Source: Rhizobium hidalgonense (GTDB taxonomy: Bacteria; Pseudomonadota; Alphaproteobacteria; Rhizobiales; Rhizobiaceae). From it: 64,000 bases of DNA. Position 1 is the first letter of the stretch, and every line of letters starts with the position of its first letter. Shown here piece by piece: positions 40,050 to 48,801 of the stretch. The stretch is from the NCBI RefSeq assembly GCF_002914525.1, contig NZ_LODW01000082.1, positions 267,949-331,948 of the forward strand, given 5' to 3'. The translations under genes were made by a program, and so were the position numbers. The notes under the pieces were generated by a model. It worked only from the letters and a program-made list of their open reading frames with translations, ran no database searches and was not told the DNA's origin.

Positions 40050-41069
40050 ATGATAGGCAAGCGCCTCTGCCGTGCGGCGTCGATCGCTCTCAGCATCGCC
40101 GCCGGCGTGTGCCCGTCATGGGCGGGCGAAGTGCCGGTCATTAGCCGGCAAATCTCCGATTTCAGGATCGGCTCTTCGCAGATGCAATTCGGGTCGCTGG
40201 AATTTCTCGGCGGGCTGGAGATGGTTTCGAGCAGAGCGCTGTTCGGCTCGCTCTCCTCCATTCGCTTCCGGCAGGATCAAAAACAATTCGTCATGGTGCT
40301 CGATACCGGGCAGTGGCTGACCGGCAGCATCGAGCGCGACGTCAAGGGCAGGCTTTCCGGGCTTTCCAATGTCGAGATCACCCCGATGAAGAACAGCGCC
40401 GGGCGCAGCTTCGAGGGCAAGGGTCATATGGATGCCGAGGGTCTGGCGTTTGACGGCGACCGGATCCTGGTCTCCTTCGAGCAGGATCATCGTGTCGATG
40501 TCTATCCCGATCCGGGCTTTGCCCAATCGGGAGCGATCGCCACACTGCCGATCCTCATCCCGCGCAAGTTGTTGCGCGACAACCGCGGTATCGAGACCAT
40601 CACGGTCGCGCCCGCGTCGAGCCCGCTCAAGGGCGGCGTGGTCATCGTCTCGGAACGTGGTCTCGATCGCGACGGCAACCGGCTGGCCGCCATTCTGAGC
40701 GGGCCGCTGAAAGGGCAGTTTGCGGTCGCACGCGATGGCAGCTTCGACGTCACGGACGGCGCCTTCCTGCCGAACGGCGACCTGCTGCTGCTGGAACGCC
40801 GCTTCAACATGGCCGAAGGCATCGGCATGCGCCTTCGGCGCATCAATGGCGCCGATATCCGGCCCGGCGCCGTCGTCGACGGCGAATTGCTGCTCGAAGG
40901 CAATTTCAACTCGCAGATCGACAATATGGAAGGGATCGACACGTTCCAGGCTGCCGACGGCACGACCCATATTGTCCTGGTATCGGACGACAATCATTCG
41001 ATCCTGCAGCGCAATCTGATGCTGGAATTCCGACTTTCCGACAATGTGAAGCAGGCTGCGTCAGACTGA
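40050..41069 (+). CDS. Exported esterase-like (phytase-like beta-propeller) protein
   Basis: The 339-residue protein has a signal peptide (cleavage near SWA-GE) and the pattern of the 'esterase-like activity of phytase' family: GSLEFLGGLEM, HMDAEGLAFDGDRILVSFEQ, ETITVAP, DNMEGIDTF. The fold should be a beta-propeller in the periplasm; true substrate unknown. It follows cobT by 21 bases but is not a B12 gene. Confidence 0.85.
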   Translation: MIGKRLCRAASIALSIAAGVCPSWAGEVPVISRQISDFRIGSSQMQFGSLEFLGGLEMVSSRALFGSLSSIRFRQDQKQFVMVLDTGQWLTGSIERDVKGRLSGLSNVEITPMKNSAGRSFEGKGHMDAEGLAFDGDRILVSFEQDHRVDVYPDPGFAQSGAIATLPILIPRKLLRDNRGIETITVAPASSPLKGGVVIVSERGLDRDGNRLAAILSGPLKGQFAVARDGSFDVTDGAFLPNGDLLLLERRFNMAEGIGMRLRRINGADIRPGAVVDGELLLEGNFNSQIDNMEGIDTFQAADGTTHIVLVSDDNHSILQRNLMLEFRLSDNVKQAASD

Positions 41070-41128
41070 TGTCATAGGTCTCGGCTACCCCCCGCGCGCA
41101 GCATCGGTGGCCGGCCTGCGGAGGAAAC

Positions 41129-41245
41129 ATGGTGCATATTTACGTCATGGGCGCATCCGGTTCCGGCACGACGTCGCTCGGTCTTGCGCTCGCTGAAAAG
41201 CTGCATCCTGCGATCGCCGCCGGAGCGGTCCGGTGGCGTCGGTGA
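41129..41245 (+). pseudogene. Truncated P-loop kinase fragment
   Basis: With a perfect Shine-Dalgarno (ggaggaaac) the frame reads MVHIYVMGASGSGTTSLGLA, LAEKLH and then diverges and stops after 38 residues. The start is typical of an adenylate-kinase-like NTPase whose Walker A is GASGSGTTSL, where intact members are about 180 residues. The rest is missing and the frame runs into the convergent VUT gene, so a deletion has removed the body. Confidence 0.6.
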
Positions 41246-41254
41246 TCTCGTTGT

Positions 41255-41890
41255 TCAGCTGGCGCGGGCGGCCTGCATCGGCCGCAGCACGTTCATCAGG
41301 GCGCCATAGGGCAGCAGCATGACGAGGCCGACGATCATCTTGACGGCGAAATCGCCGAGCGCCCAGGAAATCCAGCGCGGCGCCTGCGTGGCGAAGACGC
41401 CGAAGACGGGAGCGGCTTCCAGCGCGAAAGGTTCGTTCGGGCCGAGGAACACGAAAAACGCGGCGAAGGACAGCGAGAAGAACATCACCGTATCGAGCGC
41501 CGAACCGATCAGCGAGCCGACGAGCGGGGCGCGCCACCAGGCCTGGCGGCGGAGGCGGTTGAAGACAGCGATATCGAGCAGCTGGCCGGCGAGATAGGCT
41601 GAGCCCGAGGCAATGGCGATGCGCGGCACTGACGTAAAGAAGGACAGCGTCACGCCGACGACAAAGCCGGCAAGCACGACCTTGCGGGCTGCCTGCGGGC
41701 CGAACTGGCGGTTGGTCAGATCGGTGATCAGGAAGGCGACCGGATAGGAAAAGGCGCCCCAGGTCAGGATATCGGCAAGGTTGATGCCGGCGACTTCGGC
41801 GTTCAGCGGGAACTGGACGAGGAAGTTGGAGGCGACGACGACAAGCGTCATCAGGGCGACATAGGCGATCGTATAGCGCGTCTTCAGCAT
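41255..41890 (-). CDS. VUT-family queuosine-precursor transporter (YhhQ)
   Basis: The 211-residue protein has six or seven membrane segments and the VUT family pattern (ADILTWGAFSYPVAFLITDL, TNRQFGPQAARKVV; ASGSAYLAGQLLDI). Family members import preQ0/preQ1 for queuosine in tRNA. The start at 41890 is preferred over 41938. Its leader forms a preQ1-I-like pseudoknot (41887-41916). Confidence 0.9.
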   Translation of the reverse strand: MLKTRYTIAYVALMTLVVVASNFLVQFPLNAEVAGINLADILTWGAFSYPVAFLITDLTNRQFGPQAARKVVLAGFVVGVTLSFFTSVPRIAIASGSAYLAGQLLDIAVFNRLRRQAWWRAPLVGSLIGSALDTVMFFSLSFAAFFVFLGPNEPFALEAAPVFGVFATQAPRWISWALGDFAVKMIVGLVMLLPYGALMNVLRPMQAARAS

Positions 41891-41916
41891 TTTTTTATCC
41901 TGGGTGATGCCACCAG
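41887..41916 (-). promoter_or_regulatory. Candidate preQ1-type riboswitch over the VUT start codon
   Basis: On the minus strand the leader reads CTGG-TGGCATCAC-CCAG-GATAAAAAA-ATGC. Stem 1 is CTGG/CCAG; the loop GCAT can pair with ATGC, which includes the start codon; an A-rich link joins them. This H-type pseudoknot with A-rich tail matches the form of the small preQ1-I aptamer, and the gene imports queuosine precursors. The AGGA ribosome site lies in the 3' side of stem 1. Confidence 0.5.
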
Positions 41917-41936
41917 TTGGAGGACTCAGGCAAAGC

Positions 41937-41972
41937 AAAAGGCTTGACCGGGTTTATCCGTGCAAGCCTTTT
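41937..41972 (-). terminator. Terminator of rpmB
   Basis: A perfect 10-bp stem (aaaaggcttg / caagcctttt) encloses a 16-base loop and is flanked by T-rich sequence on the minus strand. It lies 28 bases past the rpmB stop and ahead of the VUT leader. Confidence 0.7.
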
Positions 41973-41999
41973 GAAGCCGTATGAAAGAAGGGCAGAAGC

Positions 42000-42299
42000 T
42001 TAGGCAGCAACAGCCGCTTCGGCGGTCTTCTTGACGATCTGGCGGCGCAGCAGTCGTGCGCGCATCGACAGTTCGTTTTCGCTTGCCTTGATCAGGAAGG
42101 CATCGAGGCCGCCGCGATGCTCGACCGAGCGAAGGGCAGCAGCCGAAACGCGAAGACGATAACGCTGGTTCAACGCGTCTGATATCAGCGTCACCTGGCA
42201 CAGGTTCGGCAGGAACCGGCGCTTGGTCTTGTTGTTGGCATGGCTGACATTGTTACCAGTCAGGACGGCCTTGCCGGTCAATTCGCACACGCGGGACAT
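42000..42299 (-). CDS. rpmB: 50S ribosomal protein L28
   Basis: The 99-residue protein starts MSRVCELTGKAVLTGNNVSH and contains NNKTKRRFLPNL, standard L28 features, with the C-terminal extension of alphaproteobacterial L28. It is part of the large ribosomal subunit. Transcribed alone, ending at the hairpin 41937-41972. Confidence 0.98.
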   Translation of the reverse strand: MSRVCELTGKAVLTGNNVSHANNKTKRRFLPNLCQVTLISDALNQRYRLRVSAAALRSVEHRGGLDAFLIKASENELSMRARLLRRQIVKKTAEAAVAA

Positions 42300-42542
42300 G
42301 GAACACCTATTCTTGTTTTTGTCGGGCCATCGAAATTGCCATCCCGGTCAAAACCAGGCGCGCAATCCAACGGGCATGATTGGAAAGTTGCGGTTCTATA
42401 GTCAGACCGGCTGCTCGCGTCAAGCCAAACCTTGGCCTTTCCCGCAATTCTGTCAAAAAGCTGCTGTTTTCTTCCCTTCACGGCAGGAGTATAGAGCGCT
42501 CGGCAAAGGCTGCCGGCGCGCGGCAAGACAAGGCTTTTTTTT

Positions 42543-43319
42543 ATGGCTCATACGGGCAGACGGATTTTCATTTCGGCCATCACGGCGCTTCTTGCCATAC
42601 CGGCATCGGCGGCCGAAATCCAGCATCGGACGGAATACCGGGTGACGCTCGCCGGCCTGCCGATCGCGCGCGCCGCGTTCCTGACGGAGATCGAGGACGA
42701 TCACAGCTATAAGATTGCCGGCAGCATCAATTCGGCCGGCCTTGCCGATCTCATCACGACGATTTCGGCCAAGACCAGCGTCACCGGCGTCGTGCGAGAC
42801 GACAGGCTGCAGGCGCAGAAATATTCGCTCTATTACAAGACCGGCAAGAAGGCCCGCGTCTACGAGGTCAGCTACCGCAACGGCAACATCGTCTCGGCGA
42901 CGACGACACCGACGCCGAAACGGCCGAAAAACTGGATCGATGTGACGCCGGGCGACATGCGGTCGGTGCTCGATCCGATCTCCGGCCTGGTCTTCACCGG
43001 CGATACCAAGGTCTGCTCGCAGACGCTGCCGATCTTCGACGGCGAGACGCGCATGGATCTGGTGCTGTCGCCGAAGGGCGACGAGGATTTTTCGACCAAC
43101 GGCTTCAAGGGCAAGGCGGTCGTCTGCGGCGTGCGCTTCGTGCCGCGCTCGGGCTACAAGAAGGGCCGCAAGGACATAACCTATCTCAGCAAGAGCGACC
43201 GGATGGAAATCTGGTTTGCCAAGTCGGAGGCGGCAAATGTATACGCTCCGGTCTATGTGCGCATTCCCACTGAATATGGCATGGTGACGATCACCGCCGT
43301 CAAATACGGCAGCAGCTGA
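42543..43319 (+). CDS. DUF3108 exported protein
   Basis: The 258-residue protein has a signal peptide (cleavage near ASA-AE) and the DUF3108 pattern: EYRVTLAGLPIARAAFLTEI, repeated beta strands, DVTPGDMRSVLDPISGLVF, and RKDITYLSKSDRMEIWFA. The family is periplasmic with unknown exact function, possibly envelope lipid related. Preceded by a T-run (42534-42541) close to its start. Confidence 0.85.
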   Translation: MAHTGRRIFISAITALLAIPASAAEIQHRTEYRVTLAGLPIARAAFLTEIEDDHSYKIAGSINSAGLADLITTISAKTSVTGVVRDDRLQAQKYSLYYKTGKKARVYEVSYRNGNIVSATTTPTPKRPKNWIDVTPGDMRSVLDPISGLVFTGDTKVCSQTLPIFDGETRMDLVLSPKGDEDFSTNGFKGKAVVCGVRFVPRSGYKKGRKDITYLSKSDRMEIWFAKSEAANVYAPVYVRIPTEYGMVTITAVKYGSS

Positions 43320-43350
43320 CGGAGTTCATGTCTCCGTCAAAGGGGGATGG

Positions 43351-44238
43351 GTGAAGCTTCGTGCGACATTGATCGGTTTTGCCGCCATTTTGATGTGGTC
43401 GTTCCTGGCGCTGTTCACATCAGCCTCCGGCAAGATGCCGCCGTTTCAGCTTTCGGCCGTCTGCTTTGCGATCGGCAGCATCCCCGGCCTCGTCGTGCTG
43501 TTTCTCAACCCGTCACGTCTGGCGCTGCTGAAGCAGCCGGCCAAGGTCTGGTTGACCGGCATCGCCGGCCTGTTCGGCTATCATTTCCTGTATTTCACCG
43601 CGCTCAGAAACGCCCCGGCGGTGGAGGCGGGGCTGGTCGCCTATCTCTGGCCGCTGCTGATCGTCGTCGGTTCGGCGCTGCTGCCGGGCGAACGGCTGCG
43701 CTGGTATCATGTTACCGGCGCCCTCGCCGGGCTCTGCGGCACCTTCCTGATCGTCGCCCGCAACGGCATCGATTTTAACGGCGCTTATGCGGTCGGCTAC
43801 GGGGCCGCCTTTCTCAGCGCCTTCACCTGGTCCGGTTACTCGCTGCTGACCCGGCGCTTCGACGCCGTCTCCACCGATGTCGTCACCGGCTTCTGCCTTG
43901 CGACCTCGCTCCTGTCGCTCGTCTGCCATCTTGGCCTGGAGACGACCGTCTGGCCGGCAACGGGTTTCGAATGGCTCGCCGTCATCGGGCTCGGGCTCCT
44001 GCCCGTCGGGGCTGCCTTCTATGCCTGGGACTACGGCGTCAAGAACGGCGATATCCAGATCCTCGGCGCGGCCAGTTATGCCGCACCATTGCTGTCGACG
44101 CTGATCCTGACGTTGTTCGGCTTTGCCGAGCCGAGCTGGCGCATCGCTCTCGCCTGCCTGCTCGTCACCGGCGGGGCGGTGCTGGCCGCCCAGGACATGT
44201 TCCGCCGCAGGATCCAGCCGCCGGTTGCGGCGGAATGA
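43351..44238 (+). CDS. EamA/DMT-family transporter
   Basis: A GTG-started, 295-residue protein with ten hydrophobic segments and two EamA repeats (first about 5-135, second about 145-285). Family members export amino acids or metabolites such as aromatic amino acids; the substrate cannot be read here. It begins 31 bases after the DUF3108 gene. Confidence 0.9.
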   Translation: MKLRATLIGFAAILMWSFLALFTSASGKMPPFQLSAVCFAIGSIPGLVVLFLNPSRLALLKQPAKVWLTGIAGLFGYHFLYFTALRNAPAVEAGLVAYLWPLLIVVGSALLPGERLRWYHVTGALAGLCGTFLIVARNGIDFNGAYAVGYGAAFLSAFTWSGYSLLTRRFDAVSTDVVTGFCLATSLLSLVCHLGLETTVWPATGFEWLAVIGLGLLPVGAAFYAWDYGVKNGDIQILGAASYAAPLLSTLILTLFGFAEPSWRIALACLLVTGGAVLAAQDMFRRRIQPPVAAE

Positions 44239-44239
44239 T

Positions 44240-44662
44240 CTAGCCGCCGGGCGTCCAGCCGGATGGCGCCATCTCGAAGCTGGAAAATTCGAAGCCGGGC
44301 GAGACGGTGCATCCCACAAGGGTGAAATCGCCGAGGCTTTCGGCCGCTTGCCACCAATTGGCGGGAATGATCGCCTGCGGCCGTTCGCCGGCGGAAAGGT
44401 TTGTTCCGAGCGTCAGCGTTTCGCTCGTCGTTCCGTCTTCAGAGCGATGCAGCGAGAGCGGCGCGCCGGCGTAATAATGCCAGACCTCGGCGGCGTCATG
44501 GACGCGGTGCCAGTGCGAGCGCTGTCCCCTGGTCAGGAGGTAATAGATCGCCGTCGAGTGGCCGCGTGCTCCGCCCACAGTATCGCGAAACGTCTGCACG
44601 TACCAGCCGCCTTCCGGGTGCGGCTGCATGCCGAGTTCGCGAATGATCTCCTCGGGAGACAT
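44240..44662 (-). CDS. Cupin protein, DUF985
   Basis: The 140-residue protein has the DUF985 pattern: LGMQPHPEGGWYVQTFRD, STAIYYLL, SHWHRVHDAAEVWHYYAG, and GCTVSPGFEF. The His residues suggest a metal-binding cupin, perhaps related to sugar epimerases. Its ATG overlaps the gloB stop by one base, so the two form one unit. Convergent with the DMT gene. Confidence 0.88.
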   Translation of the reverse strand: MSPEEIIRELGMQPHPEGGWYVQTFRDTVGGARGHSTAIYYLLTRGQRSHWHRVHDAAEVWHYYAGAPLSLHRSEDGTTSETLTLGTNLSAGERPQAIIPANWWQAAESLGDFTLVGCTVSPGFEFSSFEMAPSGWTPGG

Positions 44663-45432
44663 CAGAAATTGTCCTTGCGCTTGCGGATCTCGGCAAACAC
44701 TTCCTCATTGGTTTTGCCTTCCATCAGCAGATTGCGGCGGATCGCCGGATCGGCGGCGCGCAGGAACGGATTGGTTTCCTTCTCCAGCCCCAGCGTCGTC
44801 GGAATGGTGAATTTGCCCTCAGTGCGCAAGGCCTCGATCTCGGCGGCACGACCCTTCAGCCGTTCATTGCCGGGATCGACCGTCAGCGCGAAGCGGGCGT
44901 TGGAGAGCGTATATTCGTGGCCGAAATAGACGGCGGTTTCATCGGGCAGCACGGCAAGCTTCTGCAGCGAATGCCACATGTCGGCGGCGGGGCGTTCGAA
45001 CAGCCGGCCGCAGCCGAGCGCAAACAGCGTGTCGGCGGCAAAGAGCAGCTTGTCGTCGGCGAAGTGATAGCAGATATGGCCGGCGGTATGGCCCGGTGTT
45101 TCGATGACGTTGACCGTGTGATCGCCAAAAAGGAAGCTGTCGCCATCGGCCATCGTCCGGTCGAGGCCGGGAATGGCGATGGCCTCGTTGATCGGGCCGA
45201 TGATCTCGCAGCCGAACTGTTCCTTCAGCGCCAGGTTGGCGGCGACATGGTCGGTGTGGTGATGGGTGGTAAAGATATGGGTGATCTTCCAGCCGCGGCG
45301 CGCCGCCGCTTGCAGAATCGGCGCTTCCTCCGGCGCGTCGATCGCCGCGGTCAATTCTGTTTCCGGGTCGTGGACGAGAACGCCGAAATTGTCGGTGCGG
45401 CAGAGAAAAACGTCCAATTCCAAAGGTTTCAT
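44662..45432 (-). CDS. gloB: Hydroxyacylglutathione hydrolase (glyoxalase II)
   Basis: The 256-residue metallo-beta-lactamase protein has THHHTDH, GHTAGH, and the C-terminal glyoxalase II region (FGHEYTLSNARFAL, KETNPFLR). It hydrolyses S-lactoylglutathione to lactate and glutathione in methylglyoxal detoxification. The start at 45432 has a GGGA site; upstream ATGs at 45453 and 45513 do not. Divergent from the methyltransferase gene. Confidence 0.93.
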   Translation of the reverse strand: MKPLELDVFLCRTDNFGVLVHDPETELTAAIDAPEEAPILQAAARRGWKITHIFTTHHHTDHVAANLALKEQFGCEIIGPINEAIAIPGLDRTMADGDSFLFGDHTVNVIETPGHTAGHICYHFADDKLLFAADTLFALGCGRLFERPAADMWHSLQKLAVLPDETAVYFGHEYTLSNARFALTVDPGNERLKGRAAEIEALRTEGKFTIPTTLGLEKETNPFLRAADPAIRRNLLMEGKTNEEVFAEIRKRKDNF

Positions 45433-45521
45433 CGTGCAATAATCCCTTGTCATGCGAGTCTCGCGGAAATGTAGAGGGTCCGGCCTTGAAGTCCAACCGC
45501 CCGCTGATAACATTTATCGCA

Positions 45522-46262
45522 ATGCACGCCGATATCGTCGACCTACGCCAGTTCTACCACTCCGAGCTCGGGCGTCTTGCCGAGCAGTCGATCGCCATGG
45601 CGCTGTCGTCGCTCTGGGTGCGGCTGCCGCAGGAGCGTCTCGTCGGCCTCGGTTATGCCGTGCCCTTCCTCGATCGCTTCCAGGCCGACACCGAACGCAC
45701 CTTCGCCTTCATGCCGGCCGGTCAGGGCGCGGTTAACTGGCCAATGGGCTCGCTCTCGACGACGACACTGGTCTTCGACGAGGAACTGCCGCTGCCGGAT
45801 TCCTCGATCGACCGGGTGCTGATGGTGCATTCGCTGGAATTCGCCGAAAGCCCGCGCGAAACGCTGAAAGAGCTCTGGCGGGTGCTGGCGCCGGGCGGAC
45901 GGCTGGTCATCGTCGTGCCGAACCGGCGCGGTGTCTGGGCGCGGATGGAACATACACCCTTCGGCTCGGGCCGGCCCTATTCCCGCGGGCAGCTGACCCA
46001 TCTGCTGCGCGAGACGAATTTCACGCCCGGCGCGACCGCTGAAGCGCTGTTCTTCCCGCCCTCGAAGCTCAGGACCATCCTGCGGCTTCGCCGCGCTTTC
46101 GAGCGGATCGGCCGGACGCTGTGGCCGGCCTTCTCAGGCGTCATCATCGTCGAGGCGCAGAAGCGGCTCTATCAAGGGCTGCCGGTCGCTGCACGCGCCT
46201 CCCGCCGCGTCTTCGTGCCGGTTCTGGCACCCCACGGCGTGCCGACCACACGCAACCGCTGA
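45522..46262 (+). CDS. SAM-dependent methyltransferase
   Basis: The 246-residue protein has a class I methyltransferase core in its middle: LPLPDSSIDRVLMVHSLEFA, then WRVLAPGGRLVIVVPNRRG. The N-terminal binding glycine motif is weak (FAFMPAGQGAVNW). Next to gloB in many rhizobia, substrate unknown. Start chosen at 45522 (MHADIVDLRQFY). Confidence 0.85.
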   Translation: MHADIVDLRQFYHSELGRLAEQSIAMALSSLWVRLPQERLVGLGYAVPFLDRFQADTERTFAFMPAGQGAVNWPMGSLSTTTLVFDEELPLPDSSIDRVLMVHSLEFAESPRETLKELWRVLAPGGRLVIVVPNRRGVWARMEHTPFGSGRPYSRGQLTHLLRETNFTPGATAEALFFPPSKLRTILRLRRAFERIGRTLWPAFSGVIIVEAQKRLYQGLPVAARASRRVFVPVLAPHGVPTTRNR

Positions 46263-46341
46263 CGCCGTTGCCTGCTCTCGACAAGAACGGCATTCCGCTT
46301 TAATGCGACGTGGTCATTTCCGGCAATTCCAAGGTCGAACC

Positions 46342-47451
46342 ATGAGCGTTGAGATGAGCAAGCCTGTTCCGCGTCCCGGTATTCTCGATATCGCATCCTA
46401 TGTGCCGGGCAAGGAACATGCGCCGGGGGTTGCCCGCGTCTACAAGCTTTCGTCCAACGAAACGCCGCTCGGCGCCAGCCCGAAGGCGATCGAAGCCTGC
46501 AAGGCGGCTGCCGACAATCTCGGGCGTTATCCCGACGGGCAGTCGGTGGAATTGCGTGAGGCGATCGCCACCGTGCACGGACTCAACCCGGCCAACATCC
46601 TGTGCGGCAACGGCTCCGACGAGCTGCTCGGCCTGCTCTGCCATGTCTATCTCGGCGCCGGCGACGAGGGCATCATCACCGAGCACGGTTTCCTGGTCTA
46701 CAAGATCCAGATCATGGGCGCCGGCGCGACGCCCGTCGTCGTCAAGGAAAAGGATCATACCGTCGATGTCGATGCGATCCTTGCCGCGGTGACGGAGAAG
46801 ACGAAGATCGTCTTCATCGCCAATCCCGGCAATCCGACGGGCACCTATGTCCCGGTCAGCGAGATTCGCCGCCTGCAGGCCGGGCTGCCGAAACATGTCG
46901 TCCTGGTGCTCGATGCGGCTTACGCCGAATATGTCCGCCGCAACGATTATGAGGCCGGCATCGAGGTCGTGTCTTCCAATGCCAACGTGGTGATGACCCG
47001 CACTTTCTCGAAGGCCTACGGACTTGCGGCGCTGCGCGTCGGCTGGATGTATGCGCCCGCTGAGATCGTCGACGCGGTGAACCGCGTGCGCGGGCCCTTC
47101 AATCTGAACGCGGCGGCAATCGCTGCGGGTGCCGCGGCCATCCGCGACCAAGCCTTCGTGCAGCAGGCCGTTTCCTTCAACCAGATGTGGGTGGAGACGC
47201 TGACCCAGGCGCTTGAGGCGATCGGCCTGAAGGTGACGCCGTCGGTCGCCAATTTCGTCCTTATCCATTTTCCCGACATCGACGGCAAGCGCGCCGCCGA
47301 TGCCGACGAGCTGCTGACGAGCCGCGGTTACATCCTGCGCGCCGTGCGCAGCTATGGTTTTTCCAATGCGCTGCGCATGAGCATCGGCCCCGAAGAGGCC
47401 AACCGCGGCGTCATCGCCGCACTCAGCGAATTCATGGGACGCAAGGTATGA
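46342..47451 (+). CDS. hisC: HisC-type (histidinol-phosphate / aromatic) aminotransferase
   Basis: The 369-residue PLP enzyme has SSNETPLGASP, GNGSDELL, ANPGNPTGTY, and the lysine motif TRTFSKAYGLAALRVGW. It matches HisC. Its ATGA overlap with prephenate dehydrogenase suggests that this copy works in tyrosine/phenylalanine synthesis rather than, or as well as, histidine. Start 46342 (MSVEMSKPVPRPG). Confidence 0.9.
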   Translation: MSVEMSKPVPRPGILDIASYVPGKEHAPGVARVYKLSSNETPLGASPKAIEACKAAADNLGRYPDGQSVELREAIATVHGLNPANILCGNGSDELLGLLCHVYLGAGDEGIITEHGFLVYKIQIMGAGATPVVVKEKDHTVDVDAILAAVTEKTKIVFIANPGNPTGTYVPVSEIRRLQAGLPKHVVLVLDAAYAEYVRRNDYEAGIEVVSSNANVVMTRTFSKAYGLAALRVGWMYAPAEIVDAVNRVRGPFNLNAAAIAAGAAAIRDQAFVQQAVSFNQMWVETLTQALEAIGLKVTPSVANFVLIHFPDIDGKRAADADELLTSRGYILRAVRSYGFSNALRMSIGPEEANRGVIAALSEFMGRKV

Positions 47452-48374
47452 ACGTGCAGTTCGATCGTATCGCGCTGATCGGCATCGGTCTGATCGGCTC
47501 TTCGCTTGCCTACGACATCCGGCGGCTCGGCCTGGCAAGAGAGATCGTCGTCGCCACACGCAGCCCCGATACGCTGAAGCGTGCCGAGGAACTCGGTCTC
47601 GGCGACCGCTACACGACCTCTTCGGCCGATGCCGTCAGGGATGCCGATCTGGTGATCGTCTCGGTGCCGGTCGGCGCTTCGGAAAGTGTGGCCAAAGAGA
47701 TAGCAGCAAGCCTGAAGCGGGGGGCTGTCGTCACCGATGTCGGCTCCACCAAGGCCTCGGTGATCGCGCAGATGCTGCCGCATATTCCGGCCGGTGTGCA
47801 TTTCATTCCCGGCCATCCGCTGGCAGGTACGGAAAAATCCGGCCCGGATGCCGGCTTCCCCGGTCTCTTCGAAGGTCGCTGGTGCATCTTCACGCCGGTC
47901 GCAGGCACCGACGAGACGGCAATGAAGCGGCTGCGCGGCTTCTGGGAAGCGCTCGGCTCGAAGGTCGATGAGATGGATGCGGAGCATCACGACAAGGTGC
48001 TGGCGATCGTCTCGCACCTGCCGCACATCATCGCCTACAACATCGTCGGCACCGCCGACGATCTGGAGACGGTGACGGAATCGGAAGTCATCAAATATTC
48101 CGCCTCCGGCTTTCGCGACTTCACCCGCCTTGCGGCCTCCGACCCGACCATGTGGCGCGATGTCTGCCTGCACAATCGCGATGCGATCCTCGAAATGCTG
48201 GCGCGCTTCTCGGAGGATCTCGCCTATCTGCAGCGGGCGATCCGCTGGGGCGAGGGCGACAAGATCTTCGAACTCTTCACCCGCACCCGCGCCATCCGCC
48301 GCTCGATCGTCCAGGCCGGCCAGGACGTCGACGCACCGGATTTTGGCCGCCCCCACGCACTGGACAAGAAGTAA
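47448..48374 (+). CDS. Prephenate/arogenate dehydrogenase
   Basis: The 308-residue protein has the NAD-binding IALIGIGLIGSSLA motif, VPVGA, DVGSTKASV, HFIPGHPLAGTEKSG and a C-terminal helical domain. It forms 4-hydroxyphenylpyruvate or tyrosine from prephenate/arogenate. It is translationally coupled with the HisC-type gene. No ACT domain is visible. Confidence 0.93.
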   Translation: MNVQFDRIALIGIGLIGSSLAYDIRRLGLAREIVVATRSPDTLKRAEELGLGDRYTTSSADAVRDADLVIVSVPVGASESVAKEIAASLKRGAVVTDVGSTKASVIAQMLPHIPAGVHFIPGHPLAGTEKSGPDAGFPGLFEGRWCIFTPVAGTDETAMKRLRGFWEALGSKVDEMDAEHHDKVLAIVSHLPHIIAYNIVGTADDLETVTESEVIKYSASGFRDFTRLAASDPTMWRDVCLHNRDAILEMLARFSEDLAYLQRAIRWGEGDKIFELFTRTRAIRRSIVQAGQDVDAPDFGRPHALDKK

Positions 48375-48381
48375 CCTCGCG

Positions 48382-48801
48382 ATGGTGGAGGTGACGAGCG
48401 CAAGTCAGGCGGATATCAACTGGCTGGTTCGCGAGGATGCCAGTGCCGGCAAGGCATGGGTATCGCGATGCGTGGCGCTTGGCGAATATCTCATCGCCAG
48501 GCAGGCTGGGGAGATCGTCGGCTTCCTGCGCTTCTCCCGCTTCTGGGGCAGGGTTCCCTATATGGAAATGATTCGCGTCCTGCCCGGCCACCACCGGTCG
48601 GGCGTCGGGACCGCACTGTTTCTCGCTTGGGAAGAGGCGATGCGCGGCGAGGGCGCCCGCCTGCTGATGACCTCAAGCGAATGCGACGAGAGCCGTCCTC
48701 AGGACTGGCATCGCCGCAACGGATTTTCCGAAACCGGTGCGATCGAGCTGCCAGGCCTGCAATTGGTGCCTGAGGTGTTCTTCGTCAAACGGATTGATTA
48801 G
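48382..48801 (+). CDS. GNAT-family N-acetyltransferase
   Basis: The 139-residue protein has GNAT features: GEIVGFLRFSRFW (beta 2-3), MIRVLPGHHRSGVGTALFLA (acetyl-CoA loop) and WHRRNGFSETG. The substrate is unknown. It lies 7 bases after the dehydrogenase and overlaps the convergent DUF2125 gene by four bases. Confidence 0.85.
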   Translation: MVEVTSASQADINWLVREDASAGKAWVSRCVALGEYLIARQAGEIVGFLRFSRFWGRVPYMEMIRVLPGHHRSGVGTALFLAWEEAMRGEGARLLMTSSECDESRPQDWHRRNGFSETGAIELPGLQLVPEVFFVKRID

